This document shows, in pieces, positions 51,835-62,721 of a stretch of 64,000 nt of DNA; within the stretch, counting starts at the first letter, position 1, and every line of letters begins with the position of its first letter. Position numbers and translations under genes: made by a program. The stretch is from Pelobates cultripes (taxonomy: Eukaryota > Chordata > Amphibia > Anura > Pelobatidae). The notes beneath the pieces were generated by a model. The model had not been told where the DNA came from. It did no database searches and saw nothing but the letters and a program-made list of their open reading frames with translations. The stretch covers positions 365,869,841 to 365,933,840 of the forward strand of contig OW240912.1 of assembly GCA_933207985.1 (NCBI GenBank), read 5' to 3'.

Positions 51835-52132
51835 ACTATATATTTAAAAGAAGAAAAAGTACCACAACAAGAGGACATGGTCTTAAATTAGAGGGGCAAA
51901 GGTTTAAAAATAATATCAGGAAGTATTACTTTACTGACAGGGTAGTGGACTCGTAAAGAATAGCCTTCCAGCTGAAGTGGTAGAGGTTAACACAGTTAGG
52001 GAGATTAACCATGCGTGGGATAGGTATAAGGCTGTCCTAGCTATAAGATAAGGCCAGGGACTAATGAATGTATTTAGGAAATTGGGCAGACCTGATGGGC
52101 CGAATAGTTATCTGCCGTCACATTCTATGTAA
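51835..52132. repeat. Dispersed repeat (gggccgaat...ctgccgtcac type)
   Basis: Ends ...gacctgatgggccgaatagttatctgccgtcacattctatg and includes ttccagctgaagtggtagaggtt. I recognise the phrase as a frequent amphibian interspersed repeat, probably a LINE 3' end, but cannot name the family with certainty. The poly(A) is absent. Confidence 0.5.
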
Positions 52133-52225
52133 TCTATAAACCTGCTGAAATAATGCTCTAATAGCACTTAAGTGAGTCTTTAGCCCATTTACATTATCAT
52201 GATGCTTTAAATGAGCACGCCAAGG

Positions 52226-52834
52226 TTAAAGGGACTCTCCAGGCAGATAATTTTACTCACCTGGTTCCAGCGCTGGGAGCCTCGTGAAGCCGCGCCCCCT
52301 AATTCGTTAAAATACGAAATAGGATGGGTGCGAGCAGGGAGCAATCAGACGCTTCCATTTGGAAGCATCATTGCTCCCTTGTGCGCATGCGCGCCTCCGC
52401 CGCACATGCGCACATACTTCATAGGGCAACATTCATGCCGCTCTCTGAAGTCTTGAGCGCACTACCGCGCATGCGCGCGGCTGCAGGCTGAACTGACTGA
52501 CCGCTCAGCTTGCGGTCTTTGCCCGGCCCCTCTCCTCTGCTGACAGGCAGGAGAGAGAAGGCGCGCACACAGTGCCTTCTCTCTCCTGCACACGTCAGAC
52601 GTATTTTAATACGTCTGACGTGTACAAGGCCTTTTTAGGGCCCTACATGATAGGAAGTCCCTCTGGTGGCCGTCTGATTGACGGCCATTGGAGGTATTCC
52701 TATCAATCAATGTAAACACTGTATTTTCTCTGAAAATACAGTGTTTACATTAGATTGCCTGCAGGGAGCTATAGATCTCACCTGGACAACTACATTAAGC
52801 TGTAGTTGTTCAGGTGACTATAGTGTCCCTTTAA
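52226..52834. mobile_element. T2/Kolobok-type MITE
   Basis: TTAAAGGGACTCTCCAGGCAG at the left and GACTATAGTGTCCCTTTAA at the right. Inner hairpins include cacgtcagacgtatttt with aatacgtctgacgtg and acactgtattttctctgaaaatacagtgt. Palindromic gcgcatgcgcgc sequences lie in the middle. Confidence 0.75.
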
Positions 52835-53684
52835 AAATATATATCTAACTAACTTTTTTTTAAATTTTTTTTTTAATGATTTTATCTTGGTTGATGACAG
52901 TGCAAAAATAACTGCAGACAGATTGATGAAAAAGCACATCCTTTTTGTAGCACAAAACGAGCAGTGCTCGTCTTTTGTGTGTTTTGCAAATGCGTAGTTT
53001 TTATAAACTTAAATAACGCCCACAAAAAGTGGACACATCATGTTACACTCTGAAATATAAACAATCTTCAAAGCAGATGTGACTATCTAAACTTTTTTTT
53101 TTTTATCTCTGGCCTCTTATCAACAGATGTCATTAAAATGACATACCATGCATGTTTCTCCACTTAGAAACAGTTTTTGATGGGTCTGGTAGGTTGTTAT
53201 GATTCCTACAGGGTAATACTTTGTAAATACCTAGCACAAAAGTCAGGGAACTATATACACAGATTGTATAGCGAGAAATATTAACCTTACAATGGCACGG
53301 CATAAAATGATAACCCCAGATGAGGCACAACATAAGATATCCCCAAAGGAATTAGAATTGTTGGCAAGTAAGCCTGGATGTGCAGAATCCTTTGCAGACC
53401 AACCACACAACTTGTATATCTGGCCCCTCAACCCATACTATTCTTTTGGTACAAATGTAAACATGATCTACCGTCTCTATACTTACTCCTCATTTTACTT
53501 CTCATATTTTCAGAAGTTCAGTAACACTAGACAATTATAACATATTGGGGGGATGCCATGTTTGCAAAACACAGTATGGGAAATGTATGCATTAACGAGA
53601 CTTACACACAAACTGTTCTTGTTTCAGTTTTTATGTGCAAATGTTTATTTTCATACCCAATGCATACTTGTTGGAATAACATCT
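52835..53684 (+). other. WDFY2 intron 1, no feature supported
   Basis: Has T-runs and short frames only. An 82-codon frame at 53,292-53,540 begins MARHKMITPDEAQHKISP but has no recognised relative and no splice signals where expected. Confidence 0.45.
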
Positions 53685-54005
53685 TTAAAGGAACACGCTT
53701 AGCACCCTAACCACGGCACTGTAAAGGTTATGGTGCTAGGAGTTCCCTGGCACTCCACCACTGTAAGCAGTTAAAGTGCTTTTTACAATGGTTTGAAATT
53801 ATTACCTGTGCTCCGCTGGGTGCAACTCCTCACCTCCACTACAGCCTTCAGAGAGAAAGCTCCAGCTTTGCAGACCCTGGGTAGGAATTCATGAAATCGT
53901 TCTAAAATGGCTTGACTACTTACAACACGGCGGGTGCACAATGGCATCAATGACACCATAACTACTACAGTGCACTGTAGTAGTTATTTTGCTTGGAGCG
54001 TTTCT
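53685..54005. mobile_element. T2-like MITE, right end worn
   Basis: TTAAAGGAACACGCTTAGCACC at the left. ctactacagtgcactgtagtag is a perfect small palindrome near the right end, which decays to gcttggagcgtttctttg without TTAA. Confidence 0.55.
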
Positions 54006-54327
54006 TTGATGATATATGCACTTATTTTAACAACGTTGTAAAAACATGTTTACGTGTCATCTGTCCTGGATTGTTCCCATTTCTTGTGAAATGTGAATTT
54101 GCATTGCAACGTTGTATTGCACAACAAAATACAATTAAAATGATATACAAAACAAGAGGAATACTTTTAATTTTTAAAAAATCTTCACATTTTCCTCCTT
54201 GGGTTCAAATCGGTAAGAAATGCACAATTGTGGTCCTGCTATTGTTTTAGCTAATTTATTTTGCTTTTCCTAAAATGTTTATTGCAGCAGTATAGGATAT
54301 ATGGCTCAGAATTCACAAGTAGTTTTA

Positions 54328-54804
54328 TTAAAGGACCACTATAGGCACCCAGACCACTTCAGCTTAATGAAGTGGTCTGGGTGCCAGGTCCAGCTAGGGT
54401 TAACCCTTTTTTTCTATAAACATAGCAGTTTCAGAGAAACTGCTATGTTTATGTTAGGGTTAATCCAGCCTCCTGTGGCTGTCTCTTGACAGCCGCTTGA
54501 GGCGCTCGCTTGCGTGCTTCTCACAGTGAAAATCACAGTGAGAAGACGCCAGCGTCCATAGGAAAGCATTCACAATGCTTTCCTATGGACTGGCTGCGCA
54601 CGCAGCTCCTGCCGCGCATGCGCATTCAGCCGAAGAGGAGGAGGAGAGCTCCCCGCCCTGCCCTGGAGAAAGAGGTAAGTTTAACCCCTTCCTCTCCCCA
54701 GAGCCCGGCGGGAAGGGGACCCTGAGGGTGGGGGCACCCTCAGGGCAGTATAGTGCCAGGAAAACAAGTATGTTTGTTTTCCTGGCACTATAGTGGTCCT
54801 TTAA
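54328..54804. mobile_element. T2/Kolobok-type MITE
   Basis: TTAAAGGACCACTATAGGCACC at the left and CACTATAGTGGTCCTTTAA at the right. It is very similar to 50,739-51,197, with the same hairpins. Confidence 0.85.
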
Positions 54805-55880
54805 GTTACCCAGCAAGCATCAATGGGGATTGCTGTGGCTTGCATGATCACTTCATTCATCTTTTTCATGAATGACTCTATCATGGCTACAGCTGCTGTA
54901 CCTGCCATCCCACCGAAAGAAGAGCCTGTTAGACTTGTGAGTCCAAGAGTAAGTATACACATAGTGGGGGAGGGAGGTTATCATATATCCGCTGCAGCGG
55001 TAAACCGATTACTCCATAACCTATGCTAGGTAAGTATCACTCTCTTAAAATGCTCCAATTTAGTGTATTATATAGTTAAAGGAACACTATAGTCACCTAA
55101 ATAAAGCAGTTTTAGTGTATAGATCATTCCCCTGTAATTTCACTGCTCAATTTAGGAGTTAAATCACTTTGTTTCTGTTTATGCAGCCCTAGCCACACCT
55201 CCCCTGGCTATGATTGACACAAGAAAAAGGTGCTCTGTGCAATTAGGCGCTTAACAATAATATATAAATAGAACAGCAGCTCAAACACGCATGCAGGTAT
55301 CCCAATCCTACACAAACACAATGTGAAAGAAAAAAGTGAACTTAGTGGATCGTACTACCACCAAAAGATCACTCAGTGGAGCGCTAAATATCAAATTCTT
55401 ACCCCTATTGGAATAACGTATATATCACTTTAAGGGGCAGACAGCATAATAAAATCTACAACAAGAAAATACACATCATAGTGCAGTATGCTTGTAAGGT
55501 GTGAATGGAGTGGAAGAAGATGTATGTCCAACTCACATGGTAAAGAGCCTGGAGATTGGCTCAAATCACAACAGCTGAGGTATGTTTGGTAATACCAGAC
55601 CTTCTCCAGATATACAGCTCACAACATATGTGGATAAAAAAGGACAAAAATCCTAGTGCAAGTATGTTTAAAATAAACAAGTGGTCACATATAACAGTGC
55701 ATGAATGTGCTCACCTGGAATAGAGCCAATTGTACTAGGCTCTATGTATAAGCGTGTGGTGCCTTTAAGGGAGGCACTACCCTTCTTTAGAAAATGCAGG
55801 AAGCAGTTGAAGATCCACTACCAGATGTATAAGGTAAAAGTAACAATTTATTAAAAAAAAAAAACAATTAAGCAAAGTAA

Positions 55881-56316
55881 TGATACCGGAGAAACTGACG
55901 GAAGCAAAGCACAGAGGGATGGACACAGGTTTCTTCAGGAAGGAAGAGATTCTTTATTGGATCACCGATCGGGACTCAGAGGGACTAATGTCACCAAAAA
56001 TACAGCAAGTTCTGAGCCCTGAACAATAGTGCAGGCTCCCTATATAGGCACATAACTCCTCCCATTAATAGCTACACCCACATATACCTTTAACCAATCA
56101 ATGAGCAGAATATAGACTTGTACATCTAGTCAAACCACATGGCCCATCCAAGACAAAGGAAATAAGTGCAATTTCAGTTCCTGCATTCCTGCACATGCTC
56201 AGTACACTGATGACAGTATCCTAGCTACATGTAGCTAACCAACTGACACAACATACACATATGCCACATGGAGATTTTGGCCTACTAAATTTTAACCATG
56301 CTGGAATCCCATCACA
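55881..56316 (-). repeat. ERV2 3' LTR
   Basis: 436 bp. The minus strand begins TGTGATGGGATTCC after the polypurine tract and ends CTCCGGTATCA. It differs from the 5' LTR (62,285-62,721) at only about three positions. GTAA precedes it (55,877-55,880) and follows the 5' LTR (62,722-62,725). Confidence 0.9.
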
Positions 56317-56330
56317 TTCCCCCCTTTTGA
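56317..56330 (-). promoter_or_regulatory. ERV2 polypurine tract
   Basis: Minus strand AAAAGGGGGGAA directly before the 3' LTR. Confidence 0.85.
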
Positions 56331-56482
56331 TGCCTCTGATATAACATTATTCCAGATGCATCACCAATCACAGTTTTACCTACATCTCTCAAGTAGCCAT
56401 TGAACCAGAGTAGACCTTGTAAGCATCTTAAAAACTCCTTCAACATTCTTCATCCTGAATATATTCTCTTCGGGCTAGGGGA

Positions 56483-58487
56483 TCATATCTTCCAGACAGC
56501 CATTACATGAGCAGCTGTCTTTCTCTCTATAGTACTCTCTATAATGCTACGTAGGGACCTTACCACTAGTGGAATTAGACAGGGCAGGAGGAGGCACAAA
56601 AAAAATATAATAAATTCTACTCCTCCTACTAATGTCTTAATTCCTCCAAGCTGCTCATACCAACTTCCAAACCAACTACTTAGGTTATACCCATTCCAGA
56701 CCTGAGTAGGTACATGCTCAAATTTAACCATGTGGCTTGTAAGTTCAGCCACTGCCTGCCCTTCATCATCTATGTGCAGACAACAGTTACTTAGATTAAA
56801 CTTTCCGCATACACCTCCTTCTACTGCTAGTAAGTAATCAAGGGCTAGCCTATTCTGGTATATGGCTGATCACATCTTGGTATTTTGCTTAGCTAGAAGA
56901 TTAAGCACTTGAGCTGTCTCATTAGTAATAATCTCAACTACCGCCTGTAGTCTAATAATGCGGTTGAGCATATATAATCGGAGTTCTATATCCATAAGTG
57001 CCATCTTCTGCCCAAGTAGCAGGTCCATAATAATTAATAATACGTTGAGGGGGCCACTCATTATCTTCCCAGCTACCTATATTCAAGGATGCTCTCTCCC
57101 TTTTATGATTTACATCGTAAACCTTAACTCCCAAGGTCTCTCCTGTTTCGATTGGCAACAAGAAGGATGGCTTTGGCATACCTAATACACATGCCCCTTC
57201 CCAATCTTGTGGTAACTCCGAATAAATTTTATTACCACAAATCCAGTATAAATTTGCTGGGGCTTTCCAACTAGATGTAGCCGATAAGTCAAACCATACC
57301 TCCTTTAAATGAGTGTAATTGGCAAACGGATTAGTAGGTTCCGAGACATTTGAAGCTGACCACCAAGTAGTATTTTAGTATTAACATTATAGGCTTTTTG
57401 TCCCAAGCACGTTAGCTCACCTACAGACGTGTTATACATTGTCCCTTTCCTGGCTATACAAACATGACCTATAATGGAGGTTTTTAACCACCATTCCAAT
57501 TTACTTCTAGTACTTACTTGATGATCAGACTGGAAAGGTATCTGTTGTTCATATGTCTCAGAGCCAGGGTACCATATTTCCTTTGCCTCCCAAGGCCACT
57601 GGTCTCCCATATTAGTACCTCCACACACATAGCAATTAGTTACATTAAGACTACCTGCAATACCCTCAGCCAAATCAATAAATAGGTTGTTAACATTATG
57701 GGGAATTTTATCCTCAATACTCATCTCCTCATAGAAGGAATGAGAAACCTGATGAGTTTGAGTTGCCACTGTCTCAGTTTCAAGACCTACATATATTATT
57801 GTTCCTGAATTTACTCCTGTGCCATATATTTGGAACCCAAACAGACCTCCAAACCTGTCAATAAAGTACTGCAGATTGGAAATGGTCATGTGAACGGGGT
57901 TACACACATAGTTTACAGTATGGTGTGGTAGGCAACCTTTGGATAATCATATCTTGATCCACTGTTTTTCCCAGGTTGCCCAACCTACACATGACCAATA
58001 GGGGCAGAAGTTAGTCTCTATTTGGGCAATCAGGATCAGTAGATCTTTTACTGGGACATAAGTATTTATCATTAAACCCATAAGTTCGTTCCCATTTAAG
58101 ATTACCACATACATTCCAAAGTCTTCCACTACCCGAAATCGCCTTACATGCATCAAATAGTAGAATACCCGCGGAATGTATGGTGCTTATCACAGTCCTA
58201 TTTATTAATGTCCCCTGGGAGTTACTATTCCGAATTACCAACCAAATTGTACGGGGTTGGAAATGGGGATCAAAACATTTAGACTCTCCTGATATTGGCT
58301 TGCACACACTATAATCAATATCCAAATATCTACATTTAGATACAGATCCCTTACATTCATACTGTGAGTGCCAGATGAAAGTTTGGGATATTTGGTTACC
58401 TGTTTTAGTAGTCTTAATGCAACTATCGCAATTCGGTATGTCTGTACTCCTACCTTCCTGAAAAATCATAAAAATACTAAGACACAA
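56483..58487 (-). pseudogene. ERV2 envelope (multiple frame breaks)
   Basis: Collinear with ERV1 env. The N-terminal surface part (58,487-58,011) includes TTKTGNQISQTFIWHSQYEC. Later pieces are 57,907-57,305 and 57,179-56,952, and a membrane segment near [20 protein letters not shown] lies at 56,752-56,483. The CX6CC region is recognisable between them. At least three frame changes are needed to follow the protein. It is clearly more divergent from ERV1 than the leader is. Confidence 0.8.
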
Positions 58488-58726
58488 TAAAACACATTAT
58501 TCCTGAAATCCTCATTTTTCTTCGACCGTGCGATGGCCTCTCAGCTTCCCGATTGTGAGGGCTGCAAGGATGTTGTTCTTCTGATCCTCACTTTCCTTCA
58601 CAGAGATCCCTTCAAGATACTCTGGCTATGACACGTAGGCAGGTGGTCAGGCTTTATTATGGCCGTCAAAACACCTACTTGATGATCTTTGTAGACTTTT
58701 AATTAGAATGTCTCGATATCCCCTCG

Positions 58727-58889
58727 TCACTCCGACTGAGTTGCACGCTTCAACCGGGTCCTGCAAGGATTCTCAGGATCTGGAGTAGTTTGCCAAGAGT
58801 CTGCTGCTGGTTTAACCTTAGAATGATGAATCCAAGGAGTCACTTCCGCCACCTTTACAGCTGTTGGGGTAGATAAAAGAACAACATAC
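58727..58889 (-). pseudogene. ERV2 integrase C-terminal remnant
   Basis: Matches the last about 165 bases of ERV1 pol (18,238-18,402). At about 58,889 it jumps to sequence equivalent to 21,265 of ERV1, a deletion of about 2.86 kb that removes most of pol. Confidence 0.8.
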
Positions 58890-59324
58890 AAAGGCTAACA
58901 GGATACACCCCGAGCTTTAACTCAATATGTATTGGTGGGATATTACGAGCAAGTCCTGGAGGATTATTTTCTTCCCATACTCCTGGAATGTCAAGTAAGG
59001 ATTCATCACTCTTAGGGTTAACACTTGTCACTATGGAATAGAAGCGTCATTCTTCTTCCCTCGGCACCGATATCACCATTATGCCTGGTAATCCCTTAAA
59101 CTTCAGAGATGTTAATCCATTAGGTAAAAGGTTATCTGAGTTTAAAGCTTCGATAATAGATCTCGTCCTAAAAGTTGAATCGGACACTCTGGCATATATA
59201 GGAACTAATGCTTCACCACAGAATGTTCAGCACCTGTGTCGATCATGAAAGAACTTCTCTTTCCCCCTATTGCTACATCGACCATAGGCTACGCTCGACC
59301 AAGTGGGATGGAGCCCAGTCGGTA
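58890..59324 (-). pseudogene. ERV2 protease remnant
   Basis: Equivalent to 21,265-21,817 of ERV1. Traces of the FMIDTGAEHS active-site region are visible near 59,245, but the frame is broken and part of the interior is missing. Confidence 0.7.
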
Positions 59325-59835
59325 TCAATAGTCTTCCATGATAGTGTCAGCCAGACCCACAAAATCTCTATCCTCTCTTTCTCTAGGTCTCTGCGTGGGT
59401 GGATAGTATCTGTCTCCTTGAACACTTCCTCTACTATTCCCACCATTCCCTCTAAAACTTCCTCTTACTCTATAACTACCACTATAACCTCCTCGTACCC
59501 TTCTCTCTCCTTGTCTATCACCTTCATACTGCTCTCTCTGTGGACACTCACTCTTCCAATGTCCCTCCTTTCTACAATACGCACATTAATTCCTACTTAA
59601 AGTCCCTTGCTCAGCCTATTCTCGTCTCCTCTATTCACTTCCCTGTCTTTTTACACTTAAGATAGCTACCGCTAGCATATCTGCCTTTTTCCTCATTTTA
59701 CGTTCTTGCTCCCACTTTACCTCTGTCTCCCTATTACTATCACCTTGGGTCTGGCTGACAAATGCTGAGTCTATCATTCGGAAGCTTTCAGGATTGAAAG
59801 GAGTGTACAATCTATTTGACTCAAGCAGTGTCTAA
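59325..59835 (-). pseudogene. ERV2 gag 3' remnant (nucleocapsid end)
   Basis: Ends with the same UGA (59,325-59,327) as ERV1 gag. A damaged zinc-knuckle region lies near 59,560-59,590, followed by pieces matching the capsid C terminus up to about 59,835. The SNGNRG repeats of ERV1 are absent. Confidence 0.7.
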
Positions 59836-60606
59836 TATGGGACTTCGGCAAGGCTGCTCAATAATAGGTTCCAGTCTACGGGTAGTAAGATAAGTGTAAG
59901 GGGGTGAGCTAATTTTATTAGTCGGCATTTGGTGGATGAAAAAACGTTTTTGTTTAAAGTGTTAAACCAAAAACCTACCAGTAGGTGTCACCAGAGGGTA
60001 ATTGTATCAAAATAATCTTTATGGGTCTAATAAGAAAACTCAACTTTTAATATATTTATACATAAAATAAAACCTTATAGCAATAAATATATTAAAATAG
60101 GGTAAGCAATCCTACATCTATCTGTTATAAACAATGTATTATCAATGTAACTCCCGAAGATGGCCAGTAGGTGGCTTAGAGTGCCTCCCTAAAGTCAAAT
60201 GAAACAAATAGACTTTAATTAATTATGTCCTATTTTATTATTACTTATTTTAATCAATGTCCACCCTGCTAGCTAGGCTTGATTAAATCTTTAGTTCTAA
60301 GGTAAATTAAACATTTCAGTTTGTAGTTTAGTAAAAGGGGACATTTTGGACAAAGCTGGGAGGGCCCATCCAGTAACTAAAAAAAACCAATATACCATCT
60401 GATACCATTGATCATTGATTAGGGGGAGGGGTAGTACAGAAATACAAGAGTTTGAAACACAGGAACAGATAGGTATGTGGGTAGGCGGGGACAGTAGAGC
60501 AGGGGGAGTGCAAATACTGATTATACCAGCCAGAAATGGGCGTGGCTAATCTGGCTCTGGAGGATGTTTGGGGGGTTGGTAATCAGATGCCAGGGGGGGG
60601 GGAGGG
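59836..60606. other. Unrelated segment inside ERV2
   Basis: About 770 bases with no similarity I can see to ERV1 or any other part of the window. It is AT-rich to 60,400, then G-rich (gggggaggggtagtac, gccagggggggggag). No open frame, no element ends and no target duplication were found. It replaces matrix/capsid coding sequence. Confidence 0.55.
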
Positions 60607-60840
60607 GATGTCCAAAGCAGTTGTAATTAAGTCCTTAGTTCTGACCACCATGTGGCTACATTGTTTCCCATATGACACAGTTTAATTCACCAAGGCAACA
60701 ATCAGTTTCCAACAGTCAATATATAGAAACTGATCATAGAATTCCAGCCTACTAGTTACAGCCACATGTACACTCTGCACTAAATTTAAGTGAAGACTGC
60801 TACATGGAGGCCATGCGGCCACCAGGACAAGCTACTCCCT
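60607..60840 (-). pseudogene. ERV2 gag 5' remnant (matrix)
   Basis: Aligns with about 23,370-23,625 of ERV1 gag: the ccaccatgtggctacattgt, tagttacagccacatgtaca and ggaggccatgcggcc blocks correspond. The ERV1 start codon region is not preserved. Confidence 0.65.
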
Positions 60841-62264
60841 ACTTTTTTTTTTAAACATACAAGACAAAAGACTAACAGCCAAGTGAATCAGATTATTTCA
60901 ACAGAACGTCTGATTCAAAAAGCTGTACAAATATACACACAGTTTCAACAGTCACACCAATCTCCTTATCACCAGCAACACATTGCGCAGTCACTAGGCC
61001 CAAACACACAGGATCCTCACATGCTCAACAATATCACGACGTCGCACACACAAAATTAAATCAAAAACCCACCAAAGACTATACACTTATCAATGTAACC
61101 ATTATTCAAACCATACAACTATCCACGCTATTAATCCATATAAACTAACCGATCACATAACATTTCAACAAATTCATCTCTACAATTATCTGTACTATAA
61201 ATCAACTTTTGACTAACCAACTATATCACATTCTAGTAACCTCATCTTTACAGTCAGTGGTTATGGTACAGTTAGTAAGTGGTTATAATACAGTTTTAAA
61301 GTCACAGATCAGTTAGTAACAGTTATGGTATTATACATATAACATAAAACAGCAATTGTTAGTAATTTTTACACAAAGTCAGTGGTTATGGTACATGTCA
61401 GTAGTTATGGTACCGTGCGCTATTTTACAGTTATACACACAATTTACACGCCCACTAGACAGCAGAGCTCTAACTTTCTAGTAGGACATACAAGTTAACC
61501 AATTCACCAACTACAATATATTTAACAACATTTACAATAATCCCAACTAAACTATTGGCCAGTACCTTGAATAGACTACCTAAAACTATATACACCCGTT
61601 TTGGTTAGCCACACTGCCCAAGCACCACATATAGCGAACTAGAGGGCAGAATTTACAAAATTGCCCTTCTAGTCTATTTACTCTATCAAAAGTCTAGTGG
61701 GTTCCAAATTTACACGCCTTCCCACTTAGCCAAGATAGGCTGAGAGCTAGCGAACCGAATTTACACAGGCGCCGCTTAGTCTCCCGGTCCCTCCGACCTA
61801 GCGAACGTAATATACACCCTAGAACGCTAGTCTAGACAAGACACCGGTGTCCGGCTAGGGCTATTTACACAGGACCCCGACTGACTAACCAGATCAAACG
61901 GTCTTACTAAAGAGCGTTCGATCGAGCGGTGCGCCTTCGCTCCTTCCCTCCGACAGAGGGGGCAGATTCCATACACAGATTTAAACTCCTTTTGGGCCTA
62001 CCGCACAATCGGTATACCCCTAGTGGGTCTGCCGTCTAAAACAGCAGTTGTCTTACCTCCTCGTTCCTGAACCTGAGTTCACACTCATCGACGGGGACAC
62101 CCCAGCACTTCTTACGTAGAGGCCGATGATCTCCTGGACAACAGACCAGTGGCGCCGAGACGAAGGGAGGTCCACGCAGAAGTTCAGGGGTGCAGCCGTA
62201 GAGAACGTGGGCAAAGATAGACCATCTCACGCCTCTGCCTCTCAGCTACCGTTGAACGATGAGA
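60841..62264 (-). promoter_or_regulatory. ERV2 5' leader
   Basis: 61,547-62,264 is about 98% identical to ERV1 24,293-25,005, with about 14 differences over about 730 bases. The gag-proximal half shows only scattered similarity, such as gttatggtaccgtgc. The candidate splice donor is conserved. Confidence 0.75.
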
Positions 62265-62282
62265 TTCCCGGCCAATGCACCA
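62265..62282 (-). promoter_or_regulatory. Primer binding site, tRNA-Gly (perfect)
   Basis: The plus strand reads ttcccggccaatgcacca, identical to the 3' end of tRNA-Gly including CCA, two bases inside the 5' LTR. Confidence 0.9.
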
Positions 62283-62284
62283 AA

Positions 62285-62721
62285 TGATACCGGAGAAACT
62301 GACGGAAGCAAAGTACAGAGGGATGGACACAGGTTTCTTCAGGAAGGAAGAGATTCTTTATTGGATCACCGATCGGGACTCAGAGGGACTAATGTCACCA
62401 AAAAATACAGCAAGTTCTGAGCCCTGAACAATAGTGCAGGCTCCCTATATAGGCACATAACTCCTCCCATTAATAGCTACACCCACATATACCTTTAACC
62501 AATCAATGAGCAGAATATAGACTTGTACATCTAGTCAAACCACATGGCCCATCCAAGACAAAGGAAATAAGTGCAATTTCAGTTCCTGCATTTCTGCACA
62601 TGCTCAGTACACTGATGACAGTATCCTAGCTACATGTAGCTAACCAACTGACACAACATACACATATGCCACATGGAGATTTTGGCCTACTAAATTTTAA
62701 CCATGCTGGAATCCCATCACA
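62285..62721 (-). repeat. ERV2 5' LTR
   Basis: 437 bp, with about three differences from the 3' LTR (one substitution at aagtacag, one extra A in a run, one substitution near gcatttctg). Followed by GTAA, the target duplication. Confidence 0.9.

Larger units (their letters stand above)
55881..62721 (-). mobile_element. ERV2, defective endogenous retrovirus
   Basis: A 6.8-kb minus-strand provirus with both LTRs and a 4-bp target duplication GTAA. env is present but frame-broken. pol is reduced to the integrase C-terminal end joined directly to protease sequence, so reverse transcriptase, RNase H and the integrase core are gone. gag keeps only its nucleocapsid end and a matrix piece around about 770 bp of unrelated sequence. 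Leader and primer site are intact. It could only move with proteins from another virus. Confidence 0.88.

Noticed and set aside
53292..53540. 82-codon frame as a possible WDFY2 exon
   Set aside because: It does not match the expected second exon (WD40 strand after SEDR), and no acceptor/donor pair was seen.
54823..55029. 68-codon frame with SPRVSIHIVGEGGYHIS
   Set aside because: No family recognised. It lies between two T2 elements and has no supporting signals.
60790..61059. 89-codon plus-strand frame
   Set aside because: Antisense to the ERV2 gag remnant and leader.
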